From NCBI GenBank assembly GCA_964641395.1, contig CAZXKQ010000014.1, positions 1-44,855 of the forward strand: a stretch of DNA of 44,855 bases, given 5' to 3'. Both the position numbers and the translations under genes were made by a program. Of this stretch, positions 1 through 8,263 are shown in pieces. The notes beneath the pieces are model-generated. The model ran no database searches. It had not been told where the DNA came from and was given only the letters and a program-made list of their open reading frames with translations. The DNA is from CANQBR01 sp964641395. GTDB lineage: Bacteria > Bacillota > Negativicutes > Acidaminococcales > Acidaminococcaceae. Within the stretch, counting starts at the first letter, position 1. The number at the start of each line of letters is the position of its first letter.

Positions 1-1562
1 TTCAGCTTCACTTCCACCTCGAAGAGGCGCTGCCAGGGGTAGCGGAGGCTGAAGTCGCTGCCCTTGAAGAAGGGGTAGGAGCGGAGGAGGCTGCGGCAGC
101 TGGCCGTGGCCGAGCTGAGGGCGCTGTTTTCGTAGAGGCCTAATTGATATTGGACTAAGGGCCGCCCCTCCTCCTCCAGCTTGCTGACCACCGCTTTCCG
201 GGCGTTGCTCTGGTAGAACCAGTCGTCGATGAGCCGCACCTTCAGCAGGCGCTGCCGCTCCGCAGGATCCATGTAGGGGGCCAGCAGGCCCTGGGCTATG
301 GCGTAGCCGATGGCATTGTCTGCAGTGTTCCAGCCATTGTAGGCGGTGAGCTTCTCTAGCAGGCCCCCCTTGGCCACAAAGTGCATGAAGCCGTTGTCGG
401 CCCCGTTGGAGTAGCTGATATCTGCCAGGCTGAGGGGCCGACGGGCGGCGGCCAAGCCCTGGAGCTGGGCGATGAAGGCCTTGTTAGCCGGGCTGGCGAA
501 AAACTTATTGTCGTCAGCCGTGGTGTTCTTCACCTGCCCGTCGGCGGGGCTGTTGATGGCCAGCACTAGGTCGGCTCCAGCTACAGTGGCGGCCACCTGG
601 CCGCCTGCAGCCTCTATCTGGGCAGGCACCGAGTCTTGTAGCCGGGAATCGCTGTACTGAGGCAGGGTGGCAGGGCCTCTGCCAGGGGCGTAGAGAGGGT
701 AGACCGTGGGCTGCTGCTTCCGGGCCGCCAAGAAGGCCCTGGTGAGGAGCACCAGGCCCAGCTGATCCACCCCATCGATAATCTGAAAGTCGTCCTTGGA
801 GAGGGAGAAGGCCGCCCGGGCCAGGAGGCGGGTCTCCAGGTGGGTGGCGGAGAGGGGGGCGTTGTCGTCCTTGCCGATGGCCAGGTAGGGGAAGTTGCCG
901 GCCGCCGCCATGGTGATGAGGCAGTCGTTCACCTCTAGGTTGGTCTTGCGCCGTTGCAGCCAGTCCACCAGGCTGCGGCGAGGCAGGTTCCGCTCCAGGG
1001 CGGCCTTTTGCAGTTCCTCGCTAAGGCTGAGCTTGCTGAAGTTGCCCTTGTCCAGCAGCTGGCTGTAGGCAAAGATGTGGGGCCCGATCTGGCTGTAGTA
1101 GGGCGGCTCCACCCGGCCGAAGCTGGAGCGGGGGGTGCGCATAATCGTAGAGAAGAGGTAGACGGAGATAGGCAGGGTCCTGGGCAGGTCGTGGAGGGCG
1201 TCGAGCCGCTGCTCCAGGGTAGACCAGGGCAGGTGGTGGGTACGGCTGGCCACCAGGCCGCCGTAGAGCAGGCTGTCGCAGCTGAGGACGGCGGCATCGG
1301 CCACCTCCGCCTTGTGCTCCAGCCACTGCCACAGGGCGGCCGGATCCCCGTCCTGGCCGGCTGAGGCCAGCAACTTGGCGGGGGGCAGCAACAGCTCCAC
1401 TCCGGCGGCAGCCATGGTCTGCTGGACATAGGCAGAGCAGACCGGCCTATCGTCTAAGGGTATATAGATGATCCGCATCTTCGCCTTGGCGGCAGCGCTC
1501 AAGGGGAGGCAGCAGCAGGCTGCCACCACTGCGGCCAGGCAGCATTTCAGGAAGGATAGCAT
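1..1562 (-). CDS. DUF4127 family secreted protein (partial, C-terminus outside window)
   Basis: Translating the minus strand from the ATG at 1562 gives an open frame of about 520 codons with no stop before the left edge, so the C-terminus is missing. It starts with a hydrophobic, Cys-rich segment (MLSFLKCCLAAVVAACC) ending near SAAAKAK, which looks like a signal peptide, so export is likely. Right after it come RIIYIPLDDRPVC and later CDSLLYGGLVASR, motifs I associate with DUF4127 (Pfam). Members are about 500 residues, so little is lost. The upstream AAGGACAGG can serve as ribosome binding site. The function of the family is unknown to me. The gene is divergent from thrS and shares its intergenic region with the thrS promoter. 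Family assignment is by motif recall; the open frame and signal peptide are read directly. Confidence 0.8.
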   Translation of the reverse strand, partial: MLSFLKCCLAAVVAACCCLPLSAAAKAKMRIIYIPLDDRPVCSAYVQQTMAAAGVELLLPPAKLLASAGQDGDPAALWQWLEHKAEVADAAVLSCDSLLYGGLVASRTHHLPWSTLEQRLDALHDLPRTLPISVYLFSTIMRTPRSSFGRVEPPYYSQIGPHIFAYSQLLDKGNFSKLSLSEELQKAALERNLPRRSLVDWLQRRKTNLEVNDCLITMAAAGNFPYLAIGKDDNAPLSATHLETRLLARAAFSLSKDDFQIIDGVDQLGLVLLTRAFLAARKQQPTVYPLYAPGRGPATLPQYSDSRLQDSVPAQIEAAGGQVAATVAGADLVLAINSPADGQVKNTTADDNKFFASPANKAFIAQLQGLAAARRPLSLADISYSNGADNGFMHFVAKGGLLEKLTAYNGWNTADNAIGYAIAQGLLAPYMDPAERQRLLKVRLIDDWFYQSNARKAVVSKLEEEGRPLVQYQLGLYENSALSSATASCRSLLRSYPFFKGSDFSLRYPWQRLFEVEVKL

Positions 1563-1666
1563 GCTAAACAGGGCCTGTCCTTGGAAAAATCTACGGCCCC
1601 TAGGCCGAGGCCTGGGGACTACTGTCTTATTATAACTTAGTTTACTTAAAATTTCCAGTCCTTCCC

Positions 1667-1694
1667 TTGACTTTGCCCTGGTCTGTGCTATAAT
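1667..1694 (+). promoter_or_regulatory. Sigma-A type promoter of thrS
   Basis: TTGACT at 1667-1672 and TATAAT at 1689-1694 are separated by 16 bp, and a TG one base before the -10 box adds an extended -10 element. It lies just upstream of the T-box leader, so transcription should start near 1701. Confidence 0.75.
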
Positions 1695-1700
1695 TGACTG

Positions 1701-1947
1701 GTAAAGGTGAGGCGAAGGACTAGGGGCGGCCCGCCGGCTAGCAGAGAGCGCTGCCAGGGCTGTAAGCAGCGCAGCAGGCACCGTCACAGACCCCCTTCAA
1801 ACCGGCCCTGCCAAAGCTGAGGCGAGTAATAGGGTCCGTAGGCCGGCGTTAACGGTAAGAGAGGGCGTGTCCTTTTAGGTGCGCCAAAAAGGGTGGAACC
1901 GCGGCTCATCCCCGTCCCTTGGTCTAGTGACCGGGAGGGGCTTTTTT
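1701..1947 (+). promoter_or_regulatory. T-box leader riboswitch controlling thrS
   Basis: The leader between the promoter and thrS carries the hallmark T-box sequence GGGTGGAACCGCGG at 1891-1904, which binds the acceptor end of uncharged tRNA, followed by a terminator hairpin. The upstream part contains an AGAGAG bulge-like segment near 1744 and several paired segments typical of stem I. An ACC triplet at 1801-1803, after TTCAA, is a plausible threonine specifier codon but I could not prove the fold. Established logic: uncharged tRNA-Thr stabilises the antiterminator and switches thrS on. Confidence 0.88.
1910..1947 (+). terminator. T-box attenuator terminator
   Basis: CCCC..CCC plus GGTC at 1910-1924 pairs with GACC plus GGG.GGGG at 1929-1940 and is followed by six T residues. 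It sits directly behind the T-box sequence, as expected for the terminator competing with the antiterminator. Confidence 0.85.
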
Positions 1948-1976
1948 AATGCCTAGCAGGAAGAGGAGGTAGCAAG

Positions 1977-3887
1977 ATGGCTGATATTAAAGTAACCCTG
2001 AAGGACGGCAGCGTGAGGGAGTACGCCGCCGGCACCAGTTTGAAGGATATCGCCGCCAGTCTGGGCCACAAGCTGGCCAAGCAGGCCCTGTTGGCCCAGG
2101 TAGACGGCAGGAATAAGGATCTAAGCGACTGCTTGCAGGGCGATGCCCAGGTGGAGTTCGTCCTAGCCGACACGCCGGAAGGCCTCCATGCCATCCGCCA
2201 CACCGCCGCCCACATTATGGCCCAGGCCATCCAACACCTCTTCCCCGACGTGAAGTTCGCCATCGGCCCGGCCATAGCCACCGGCTTTTACTACGATTTA
2301 GACAGCCAGCACACCTTCACCCCTGAGGACCTGCGGGCCATAGAGGAGGAGATGGCCCGGATAGTGAAGGAGGACATCCCCCTCCAGCGGCACGAGCTGC
2401 CCAGGGGGGAGGCCCTGGCCATGTTTGACGCCAAGGGGGAGAAGTACAAGGTAGAATTGATCAACGACCTGCCGGAGGATGCAGTCATCAGCACCTACAC
2501 CCAGGGGGACTTCACCGACCTCTGCGCCGGCCCCCACTGCCCCTCCACCGGCAGGGTGAAGGCCTTCAAGCTGCAGAGCATCGCCGGCGCCTACTGGCGG
2601 GGCAGCGAAAAGAACAAGATGCTGCAGCGGATCTACGGCACCGCCTTTAACAGCAAGGAGGAATTGGCTGCCTACCTCCACATGTTGGAGGAGGCTGCCC
2701 GCCGGGATCACCGGAAGTTAGGCAGGGAGCTGGACATCTTCGCCGTCATGGAGGAGGGGCCGGGCTTCCCCTTCTTCCTCCCCAACGGCATGATCATCCG
2801 TGAGGAATTGATCAAGTACTGGCGCTCCGTCCACCGCCGCTACAACTACGAAGAGATTAGCACCCCTATGATCCTCTCCCGCAAACTGTGGGAGCAGTCC
2901 GGCCACTGGGATCACTACAAGGAAAACATGTACTTCACCCAGATCGACGAGATGGACTATGCGGTGAAGCCCATGAACTGCCCTGGGGGCATGCTGGTCT
3001 ACAAGCTCCACCCCCATTCCTACAAGGAGCTGCCTATCAGGGCGGGGGAGCTGGGCCTGGTACACCGCCACGAGCTGAGCGGCGCCCTCCACGGCCTCTT
3101 CCGGGTGCGCTGCTTCACCCAGGACGACGCCCACATCTTCATGATGGAATCCCAGATCAAGGAGGAGATCCAGAACGTCATCCGCCTCTTCGACGAGGTG
3201 TACGCCACCTTCGGCCTGAAGTACCACGCCGAGCTGTCCACCAAGCCGGAGAACGCCATGGGGGATGATGCCACCTGGGAGCGGACTACCAACGCCCTCA
3301 AGGCTGCTATGGAGGACTTCGGTCTGGCCTACGTAATCAACGAGGGGGACGGGGCCTTCTACGGGCCGAAGATCGACTTCCACCTCCAGGACTCCATCGG
3401 CCGGACCTGGCAGTGCGGCACCATCCAGCTAGACATGCAGCTGCCGGAGCGTTTCGACCTGACCTATACAGGGGAGGACGGCCAGAAGCACAGGCCGGTG
3501 ATGATCCACCGGGTGGTGTACGGCTCCATCGAGCGCTTCATCGGCATCTTGATCGAGCACTACGCCGGCGCCTTCCCCGCCTGGCTGGCCCCCTGCCAGG
3601 TGAGGATCCTGCCTATCACCGACAAGCACGCCCCCTACGCCCAGAAGCTGGCCGCCAAGTTCTTCGACCTAGGCCTGCGGGTGAAGGTAGACGACAGGAA
3701 CGAAAAACTAGGCTACAAGATCCGGGAGGCCCAGGTGCAGAAGGTGCCCTACAGCCTGATAGTAGGGGACAAGGAAGTGGAGAACGGTACCGTCAACGTC
3801 CGCCGCAGAGGGGAGGGGGACCTAGGCCCCATGGACGTAGACGCCTTTATCGCCCTGCTGCAGAAGGAAATAGCGGATAAGCGCTGA
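1977..3887 (+). CDS. thrS: Threonyl-tRNA synthetase
   Basis: Class II aminoacyl-tRNA synthetase that charges tRNA-Thr in the cytoplasm. The 636-residue length is normal. An N-terminal TGS domain (about residues 1-62, ADIKVTLKDGS) is followed by the editing domain with HTAAHIMAQA near residue 75 (the HxxxH zinc site). The catalytic core has motif 2-like RHELSGALHGLFRVR, the zinc cysteine in MNCPGGM and motif 3 HRVVYGSIERFIGILIEHY. The C-terminal anticodon-binding domain begins around residue 540. The ATG at 1977 has a strong AGGAGGT site 6 bp upstream. Expression is controlled by the T-box leader. The GNAT gene follows 37 bp downstream and is probably cotranscribed. Confidence 0.98.
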   Translation: MADIKVTLKDGSVREYAAGTSLKDIAASLGHKLAKQALLAQVDGRNKDLSDCLQGDAQVEFVLADTPEGLHAIRHTAAHIMAQAIQHLFPDVKFAIGPAIATGFYYDLDSQHTFTPEDLRAIEEEMARIVKEDIPLQRHELPRGEALAMFDAKGEKYKVELINDLPEDAVISTYTQGDFTDLCAGPHCPSTGRVKAFKLQSIAGAYWRGSEKNKMLQRIYGTAFNSKEELAAYLHMLEEAARRDHRKLGRELDIFAVMEEGPGFPFFLPNGMIIREELIKYWRSVHRRYNYEEISTPMILSRKLWEQSGHWDHYKENMYFTQIDEMDYAVKPMNCPGGMLVYKLHPHSYKELPIRAGELGLVHRHELSGALHGLFRVRCFTQDDAHIFMMESQIKEEIQNVIRLFDEVYATFGLKYHAELSTKPENAMGDDATWERTTNALKAAMEDFGLAYVINEGDGAFYGPKIDFHLQDSIGRTWQCGTIQLDMQLPERFDLTYTGEDGQKHRPVMIHRVVYGSIERFIGILIEHYAGAFPAWLAPCQVRILPITDKHAPYAQKLAAKFFDLGLRVKVDDRNEKLGYKIREAQVQKVPYSLIVGDKEVENGTVNVRRRGEGDLGPMDVDAFIALLQKEIADKR

Positions 3888-3924
3888 ACTCCGCCCCTCT
3901 ATTACACCCAAGGAGGTAGCCCCT

Positions 3925-4404
3925 ATGATAGCTTATCGCAGAGCCACCTTTGACGACGTGGAAGGCATCCATAAGTTGGTCAATAATTACGCCCAGGGGG
4001 GCCTGATGCTGCCGCGCAGCCGCAACAGCATCTACGAGAACCTGCGGGACTACATAGTCGCAGAGGAAGGGGGGCAGCTCCTGGGCTGCGGCGCCCTCCA
4101 CTTCGTCTGGGATAGGTTGGCAGAAATCCGCTCCCTGGCGGTGGCCCCCAGCCTGCAGAAGAGCGGCATCGGCCGGCGGCTGGTGGAGCTGCTGGAGGAA
4201 GAGGGCCGGGAGAGGGGAGCCAAGCTCTTCTTCACCCTGACCTACCAGTCCGGCTTCTTCGCCAAGTGCGACTACGTAGAAACTGCCAAGGAGAAGCTGC
4301 CGCAAAAGGTGTGGAAGGAGTGCGTCTACTGCCCCCTCTATCCCTACTGTGACGAGGTGGCCTTGGTGAAGACCGTTCCCGGCTACCAGGGCGGGATGGA
4401 GTAG
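3925..4404 (+). CDS. GNAT family N-acetyltransferase, ArgA-like
   Basis: A 159-residue single-domain GNAT enzyme expected to move an acetyl group from acetyl-CoA to an amine. The acetyl-CoA loop is visible as VAPSLQKSGIGRRLVELL (V/I-x-x-x-x-Q/R-x-x-G-x-G/A), preceded by the strand AEIRSLAV. The body (YRRATFDDVEGIHKLVNNYAQGGLMLPRS) resembles the short N-acetylglutamate synthases that begin arginine synthesis, so glutamate is a reasonable substrate. No other arg gene is nearby, so this stays a guess. The C-terminus has several cysteines (CVYCPLYPYC), which is characteristic of this subgroup. A good AAGGAGGT site precedes the ATG. The gene ends before a terminator hairpin. Confidence 0.82.
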   Translation: MIAYRRATFDDVEGIHKLVNNYAQGGLMLPRSRNSIYENLRDYIVAEEGGQLLGCGALHFVWDRLAEIRSLAVAPSLQKSGIGRRLVELLEEEGRERGAKLFFTLTYQSGFFAKCDYVETAKEKLPQKVWKECVYCPLYPYCDEVALVKTVPGYQGGME

Positions 4405-4427
4405 TTTTAACAGCGAAGGAAAAAGAG

Positions 4428-4456
4428 AGGAGCCTGCCTATGGGCAGGCTCCTTTG
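4428..4456. terminator. Bidirectional terminator between convergent genes
   Basis: AGGAGCCTGCC at 4428-4438 pairs perfectly with GGCAGGCTCCT at 4443-4453. T residues follow on the plus side, and an A-rich tract (4419-4427) gives a U-run on the minus side. It can therefore end both the thrS-GNAT unit and the minus-strand hydrogenase unit. Confidence 0.85.
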
Positions 4457-4537
4457 CTATGGGACGGGGTTCGGCAGAGAGTATTGGCAACTAGTTTGCT
4501 CTGAGCTTCCTAGTACCCTAGTACGGCAGCGGCCCTG

Positions 4538-6106
4538 CTAGGAGCAGCTGGCAGGGCAGTGTTCTTTACAGCCAGGGGGAAGCAGCTGGCAGCCACAACT
4601 GCCTAGGCAGCCCCCTGGGCAGGCTAGCACCTCCACATAGTCGTAGTGGGCTTTCTTTGCCTGGATATCATCTAGTAATTTAACAGCATTTTTCTGGCCG
4701 ATTACTGTACAAGCGCTGATAGCGAGCCCATTCACTTCGACAGTGTAGTCCCGCCGGCCGGCCACAGCCCTGCCCCCTTGCAGGGCGGAGGGAGGAGCCT
4801 CCTCCCCAGTGAGCAGCCTGTAAACGGCTGTGAGCACCCTCTCTACTTGGCTGCCGTTGCCAGCAGGGGGGGCTGCCGTTTGGGGCGCAGGGGGAGCAGC
4901 TGCCGCTAAATCGCCCAGGGTGAGGCCCTTGGCCCTTATTAGGCGGACCACCTCGACCGGGGTGAGGGCCAGGTCCACCTCCCGCCCTCCTGCCGGGCTG
5001 AGGCGGCCTCGGTCCGCCTCCCCCTTCTTGGCCAGGCAGGGCACCAGGGCCACTGTGAGCAGCTCCTCCGGGGCCAGGCCTAGCTTGGGGACCAGGCAGC
5101 CCTTGGCCAGGGCGCCGAACAGCTGCTGGGGGGACCTAGCAGGGGAGAGCTGGGCAGCCAGCCGGGGCTCCTTGTAGCCTAGATAGCTGGTCCAGACCGG
5201 GCAGGTGGCGCTGAAGAGGGGCCAGGAGTGCTGGGCCTTGTGCTGCAGGCGTTCTGCTAGGCAGGCTGCCTCCTCCCGGGCGGCCGCTGCCACGGCAGCA
5301 GCATTATCCCACACATAGTCAAAGCCTAGCTGTGTCACAGCAGCTAGCAGCTGGCCCTGGCTGAGGGCTTCAGGCCTCAGGCCCCAGGCCTCCCCCAGGG
5401 CGGCCCGGAGGGCCGGGGTGGCCAGCGCGATGCTTGCCTTCTTCTTGGCTAGGGCGGCCTCCAGTGCCGGCAGATCGTCCCGCTCCAGCAGGGCGCCGGC
5501 CGGGCAGTAGTTGATGCACTGGCCGCAGAGGGTGCAGGGGGCCTGGGCTATAGGCAGGCCGCCCCTGACGCCGACGGTGGTACGGGAACCGCTGCCCTGG
5601 GGCTGCCACACTCCCATGGTCTGCACCTGGGCGCAGACGTTGACGCAGCGGAAGCACTTGACGCATTGCTCTTCCCGCCGGATGAGGGGGAAGGCCTCGT
5701 CCCAGGACCGTTTCGCCACCTCTTCTTGGCGGGGCGCCAGGTCTATGCCTAGCTGGGCCGCCAACTTTTGCAGGGGGCAGGAGCCCTCCTTGGGGCAGCT
5801 AGGGCAGTGGCAGTGATGCTGGGAGAGGAGCAGTTCCGTATTGGTGCGCTGGGCCTGCCGGGCCCGGGGAGAGGCGGTGAGGACGGCCATGCCTTCCTCC
5901 ACCTTGGCAGTGCAGGCGGAAACTAAGCGCTGCCGGCCCTGGACTTCCACTACGCAGACCTTGCAGGCGTTGACCTCGTTGATGCCCCCCATGTAGCAGA
6001 GGTGGGGGATGGCTACCTTGGCCTTGCTGGCAGCCGCTAAAATGGTGGCCGTGGCTGGCACCTGGACCTGGTGGCCGTCTATGCTTACAGTGACCATCTT
6101 TACCAT
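4538..6106 (-). CDS. [FeFe]-hydrogenase-like iron-sulfur protein with altered H-cluster motifs
   Basis: 522 residues from the ATG at 6106, chosen because AGGGGA lies just upstream and it overlaps the previous gene by 7 bp; an earlier in-frame ATG at 6169 has no such support. N-terminal [2Fe-2S] domain with C37, C48, C51 and C65; NuoG-type His-Cys3 site (H97, C101, C104, C110); two [4Fe-4S] ferredoxin motifs (CVKCFRCVNVC, CTLCGQCINYC). The H-domain keeps the four cysteines that bind the H-cluster: FSATCPVW (L1), VPCLAKKGE (L2), LACPGGC (L3). Compared with the standard TSCCPxW, MPC and MACxGGC, the proton-relay cysteine is Thr and both flanking methionines are Val and Leu. An unusual Cys-rich tail ends the protein. 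It may be a slow, sensory or ferredoxin-handling relative rather than a standard H2 producer. Confidence 0.85.
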   Translation of the reverse strand: MVKMVTVSIDGHQVQVPATATILAAASKAKVAIPHLCYMGGINEVNACKVCVVEVQGRQRLVSACTAKVEEGMAVLTASPRARQAQRTNTELLLSQHHCHCPSCPKEGSCPLQKLAAQLGIDLAPRQEEVAKRSWDEAFPLIRREEQCVKCFRCVNVCAQVQTMGVWQPQGSGSRTTVGVRGGLPIAQAPCTLCGQCINYCPAGALLERDDLPALEAALAKKKASIALATPALRAALGEAWGLRPEALSQGQLLAAVTQLGFDYVWDNAAAVAAAAREEAACLAERLQHKAQHSWPLFSATCPVWTSYLGYKEPRLAAQLSPARSPQQLFGALAKGCLVPKLGLAPEELLTVALVPCLAKKGEADRGRLSPAGGREVDLALTPVEVVRLIRAKGLTLGDLAAAAPPAPQTAAPPAGNGSQVERVLTAVYRLLTGEEAPPSALQGGRAVAGRRDYTVEVNGLAISACTVIGQKNAVKLLDDIQAKKAHYDYVEVLACPGGCLGSCGCQLLPPGCKEHCPASCS

Positions 6107-7947
6107 GCTCCGTCCCCTCCCTTCTCTAAGCTGTGGCTGCCGTATGCGTCGCAGCGCAGGCAGCGGCACGCCTCCTGACAGGCTTCTTCCCGGCTCAGGG
6201 CCAGGGCGACAGGTTGGAAGCTGCAGCGGCGCTGGTCTGCTGCCAGGTATTTTTCCTCAGCCCGGCCCCAGGCCGGGTGATCTTGAGGTTCCGCCCCCGG
6301 TACTTGGACAGTGGGGGGCAGGCGATGCTGGTAGCCTAGGTAGGCGTCGATGTTGGCGGCTGCCGCCTTGCCGGCGGCGATGGCCTGGATGACGATGTCG
6401 GGCCCGCTGACGCAGTCCCCGCCGGCGAAGAGGCCGGGCTGATCGGCAAAGCTGCCGTCTGGGGCGGCGGCCAGGCTGCCCCACTTGTTAGGCAGGCCCA
6501 GGGCCTGTAAAAGTTCAGCCGGCAGGGCCTGGCCTACGGCCACCACCACCTCCTCACAGGGGATGCGCAGGGGAGGGGCCGTCGTCGGCAGGGGCTTGGG
6601 CCGGCCGCCGGCATCCACCGGCCCTATCCGCTGGGGTTGGGCGATGAAGGCCGTTACCTGCTTTTCCTCGTTTACTTCTACAGCCAGGGGGGCGGCCAGT
6701 TCTACCAGCTCCGCTCCCTCGGCCAGGGCGGCCTGGACCTCCTCGGGCAGGGCGGTCATGTCCTCCTGCCGGCGGCGGTAGACGATGTAGGTCTTGGCCG
6801 CTCCCAGACGGATGCAGGTGCGGGCGCAGTCCATGGCTACGTTGCCGCCGCCTACCACTACCACCCTCTTGCCCTCCAGCTGGGGCCGCTTCTCATCCCC
6901 CATGTCCCGCAGCAGGGCGACGGCAGAGCTGACCCCGTCCCCCTCCTCGCCGGGGATGCGCAGTTTCTTATCCCCGTGGGCTCCCAGGGCCAGATACACA
7001 GCGTCGTAGTCCTGCCGCAGTTGCTCCAGGCTGGGGCCGCCAGGGGCGCAGAGGGAGGTGTTCAGGTGAACTTCTACCCCTGTGGCCAGGATGGCGGCGA
7101 TGTCGGCGTCTAGCTGCTCCCGAGGCAGGCGGTAGGCGGGCACCCCGTAGCGGAGCATCCCTCCCAGGGAGCGACGGGCCTCGAAGAGGGTGCAGCTGTG
7201 GCCCATTAGTTGCAGATAGTAGGCACAGGTGAGGCCGCTGGGGCCCCCGCCTACGATGGCCACCCTCTTGCCGGTGGCGGGAAAGCTAAAGGGAGGGGGC
7301 ACCTGGCCGCCCCTGGCCCCGTCTACGGCGCAGCGCTTCAAGGCCCGGATGTTCAAGGGGGCGTCTAGGAGCTGGCGGCGGCAGCCCAGTTCGCAGGGGT
7401 GCTCGCAGATCAGGGCGCAGGCAGCAGGGAAGGGGTTGTCCTGACGGATTAGGGCCACCGCCTCCTCATAGCGGCCGGCTCCTACCAAGGCGATGTAACC
7501 AGGTATGTTCACATGGCTGGGGCAGTGCTCCCTGCAGGGGATGCCGTCTTGCACCTGGGCCAGGCAGCGGCCCTGCTCCAGATGGCTCAAATAGTCCTCC
7601 CGGCAGCCGACCAGGTTCTTCAGCACTAGCTCTGCTGCCGCAGAGCCTAGGGCGCAGTCGGCGCTGTCCCTGATGACCTGGGCCAGGGTCTCTAGCTGGG
7701 CCAGGGTGGCCTGGCCGCCCCGGCCGTCCAGGATGTCTTCCAGCAGCTGGGCCAGCCGGCCTAGGCCGTTGCGGCAGGGCACGCACTTGCCGCAGGTCTG
7801 GGCGTGGCAGAGGCGGAGGAAGCCCAGGCAGAGGTCTACAGGGCAGAGGCCCCCCGGAGTGGCAGCCAGCCGCCGCTCCAGGTCGCGGCAGAGGGCGCCC
7901 ACGGTCTTTTCTACTTGGCTGGGCTGGGGTACTTGTAAACGGCTCAT
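6100..7947 (-). CDS. NuoF C-terminal domain / GltD-like NAD(P)-flavin oxidoreductase fusion
   Basis: 615 residues. Residues up to about 115 match the NuoF C-terminal iron-sulfur domain (TCGKCVPCRNG and a later DSADCALGS); the FMN/NADH-binding half of NuoF is absent. The rest resembles the glutamate synthase small subunit (GltD): CREHCPSHVNIP and CEHPCELGC cluster ligands, a FAD site VAIVGGGPSGLTCAYYL, and an NAD(P)-binding site VVVVGGGNVAMDCA. A late CRCLRCDAYG adds more cysteines. No glutamate synthase large subunit is near. The 7-bp overlap with the hydrogenase-like gene implies a complex passing electrons between NAD(P)H, flavin and iron-sulfur centres. A GGGGGAG site precedes the ATG. Confidence 0.87.
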   Translation of the reverse strand: MSRLQVPQPSQVEKTVGALCRDLERRLAATPGGLCPVDLCLGFLRLCHAQTCGKCVPCRNGLGRLAQLLEDILDGRGGQATLAQLETLAQVIRDSADCALGSAAAELVLKNLVGCREDYLSHLEQGRCLAQVQDGIPCREHCPSHVNIPGYIALVGAGRYEEAVALIRQDNPFPAACALICEHPCELGCRRQLLDAPLNIRALKRCAVDGARGGQVPPPFSFPATGKRVAIVGGGPSGLTCAYYLQLMGHSCTLFEARRSLGGMLRYGVPAYRLPREQLDADIAAILATGVEVHLNTSLCAPGGPSLEQLRQDYDAVYLALGAHGDKKLRIPGEEGDGVSSAVALLRDMGDEKRPQLEGKRVVVVGGGNVAMDCARTCIRLGAAKTYIVYRRRQEDMTALPEEVQAALAEGAELVELAAPLAVEVNEEKQVTAFIAQPQRIGPVDAGGRPKPLPTTAPPLRIPCEEVVVAVGQALPAELLQALGLPNKWGSLAAAPDGSFADQPGLFAGGDCVSGPDIVIQAIAAGKAAAANIDAYLGYQHRLPPTVQVPGAEPQDHPAWGRAEEKYLAADQRRCSFQPVALALSREEACQEACRCLRCDAYGSHSLEKGGDGAW

Positions 7948-8263
7948 CTTACTCCCCCCTTAAGAGGTGAAATCTTTCTTATAAGACTATTTTATGGGCA
8001 CGGGGCTGGGCCCGGCCTGCCGGGCCGGCCAGCTGGCAGCAGGCCTAGGGCCGTCAGGCTGAGGGCCTGCAACTTATTTCTAGCACACTTAGGCCTGCCC
8101 GTCAAGGGTTTTTATCTTTTAGCCAGCAAAGAAGCCGGCAGGGGAGGGCCCCCTCCCGCCCTGGGCCGGCTCTGCCAAAATTAGCATTTCCCCCTCTGGG
8201 CTGGTCGTGGTATAATAAAAGGCAGGGAAGGGGCCTGGGGGCCTGCTTCCAGGAGGTGGAAAG
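7948..8263. other. Divergent intergenic region with GC-rich palindrome
   Basis: The 316 bp between the minus-strand flavoprotein and the plus-strand SseB-macro gene contain no gene I can support. A near-perfect GC palindrome, GGCCCGGC at 8009-8016 and GCCGGGCC at 8019-8026, has no T-run, so it is not an obvious terminator. A palindromic CTTATAAG at 7978-7985 could be the minus-strand -10 region, but no good -35 box is seen. Confidence 0.5.
8208..8216 (+). promoter_or_regulatory. Extended -10 promoter of the SseB-macro gene
   Basis: TGG followed by TATAAT at 8211-8216 forms an extended -10 element, about 48 bp before the start codon. No clear -35 box is seen, which is common with extended -10 promoters. 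Confidence 0.55.

Noticed and set aside
2718..3383. Long minus-strand open frame within thrS
   Set aside because: It is a shadow caused by GC-rich codon structure. The plus-strand frame encodes a complete threonyl-tRNA synthetase with all motifs. The same applies to opposite-strand frames in pnp, asd, rimO and hflX.
8009..8026. GC palindrome as transcription terminator
   Set aside because: No T-run on either side and it lies between divergent genes, where no terminator is expected.
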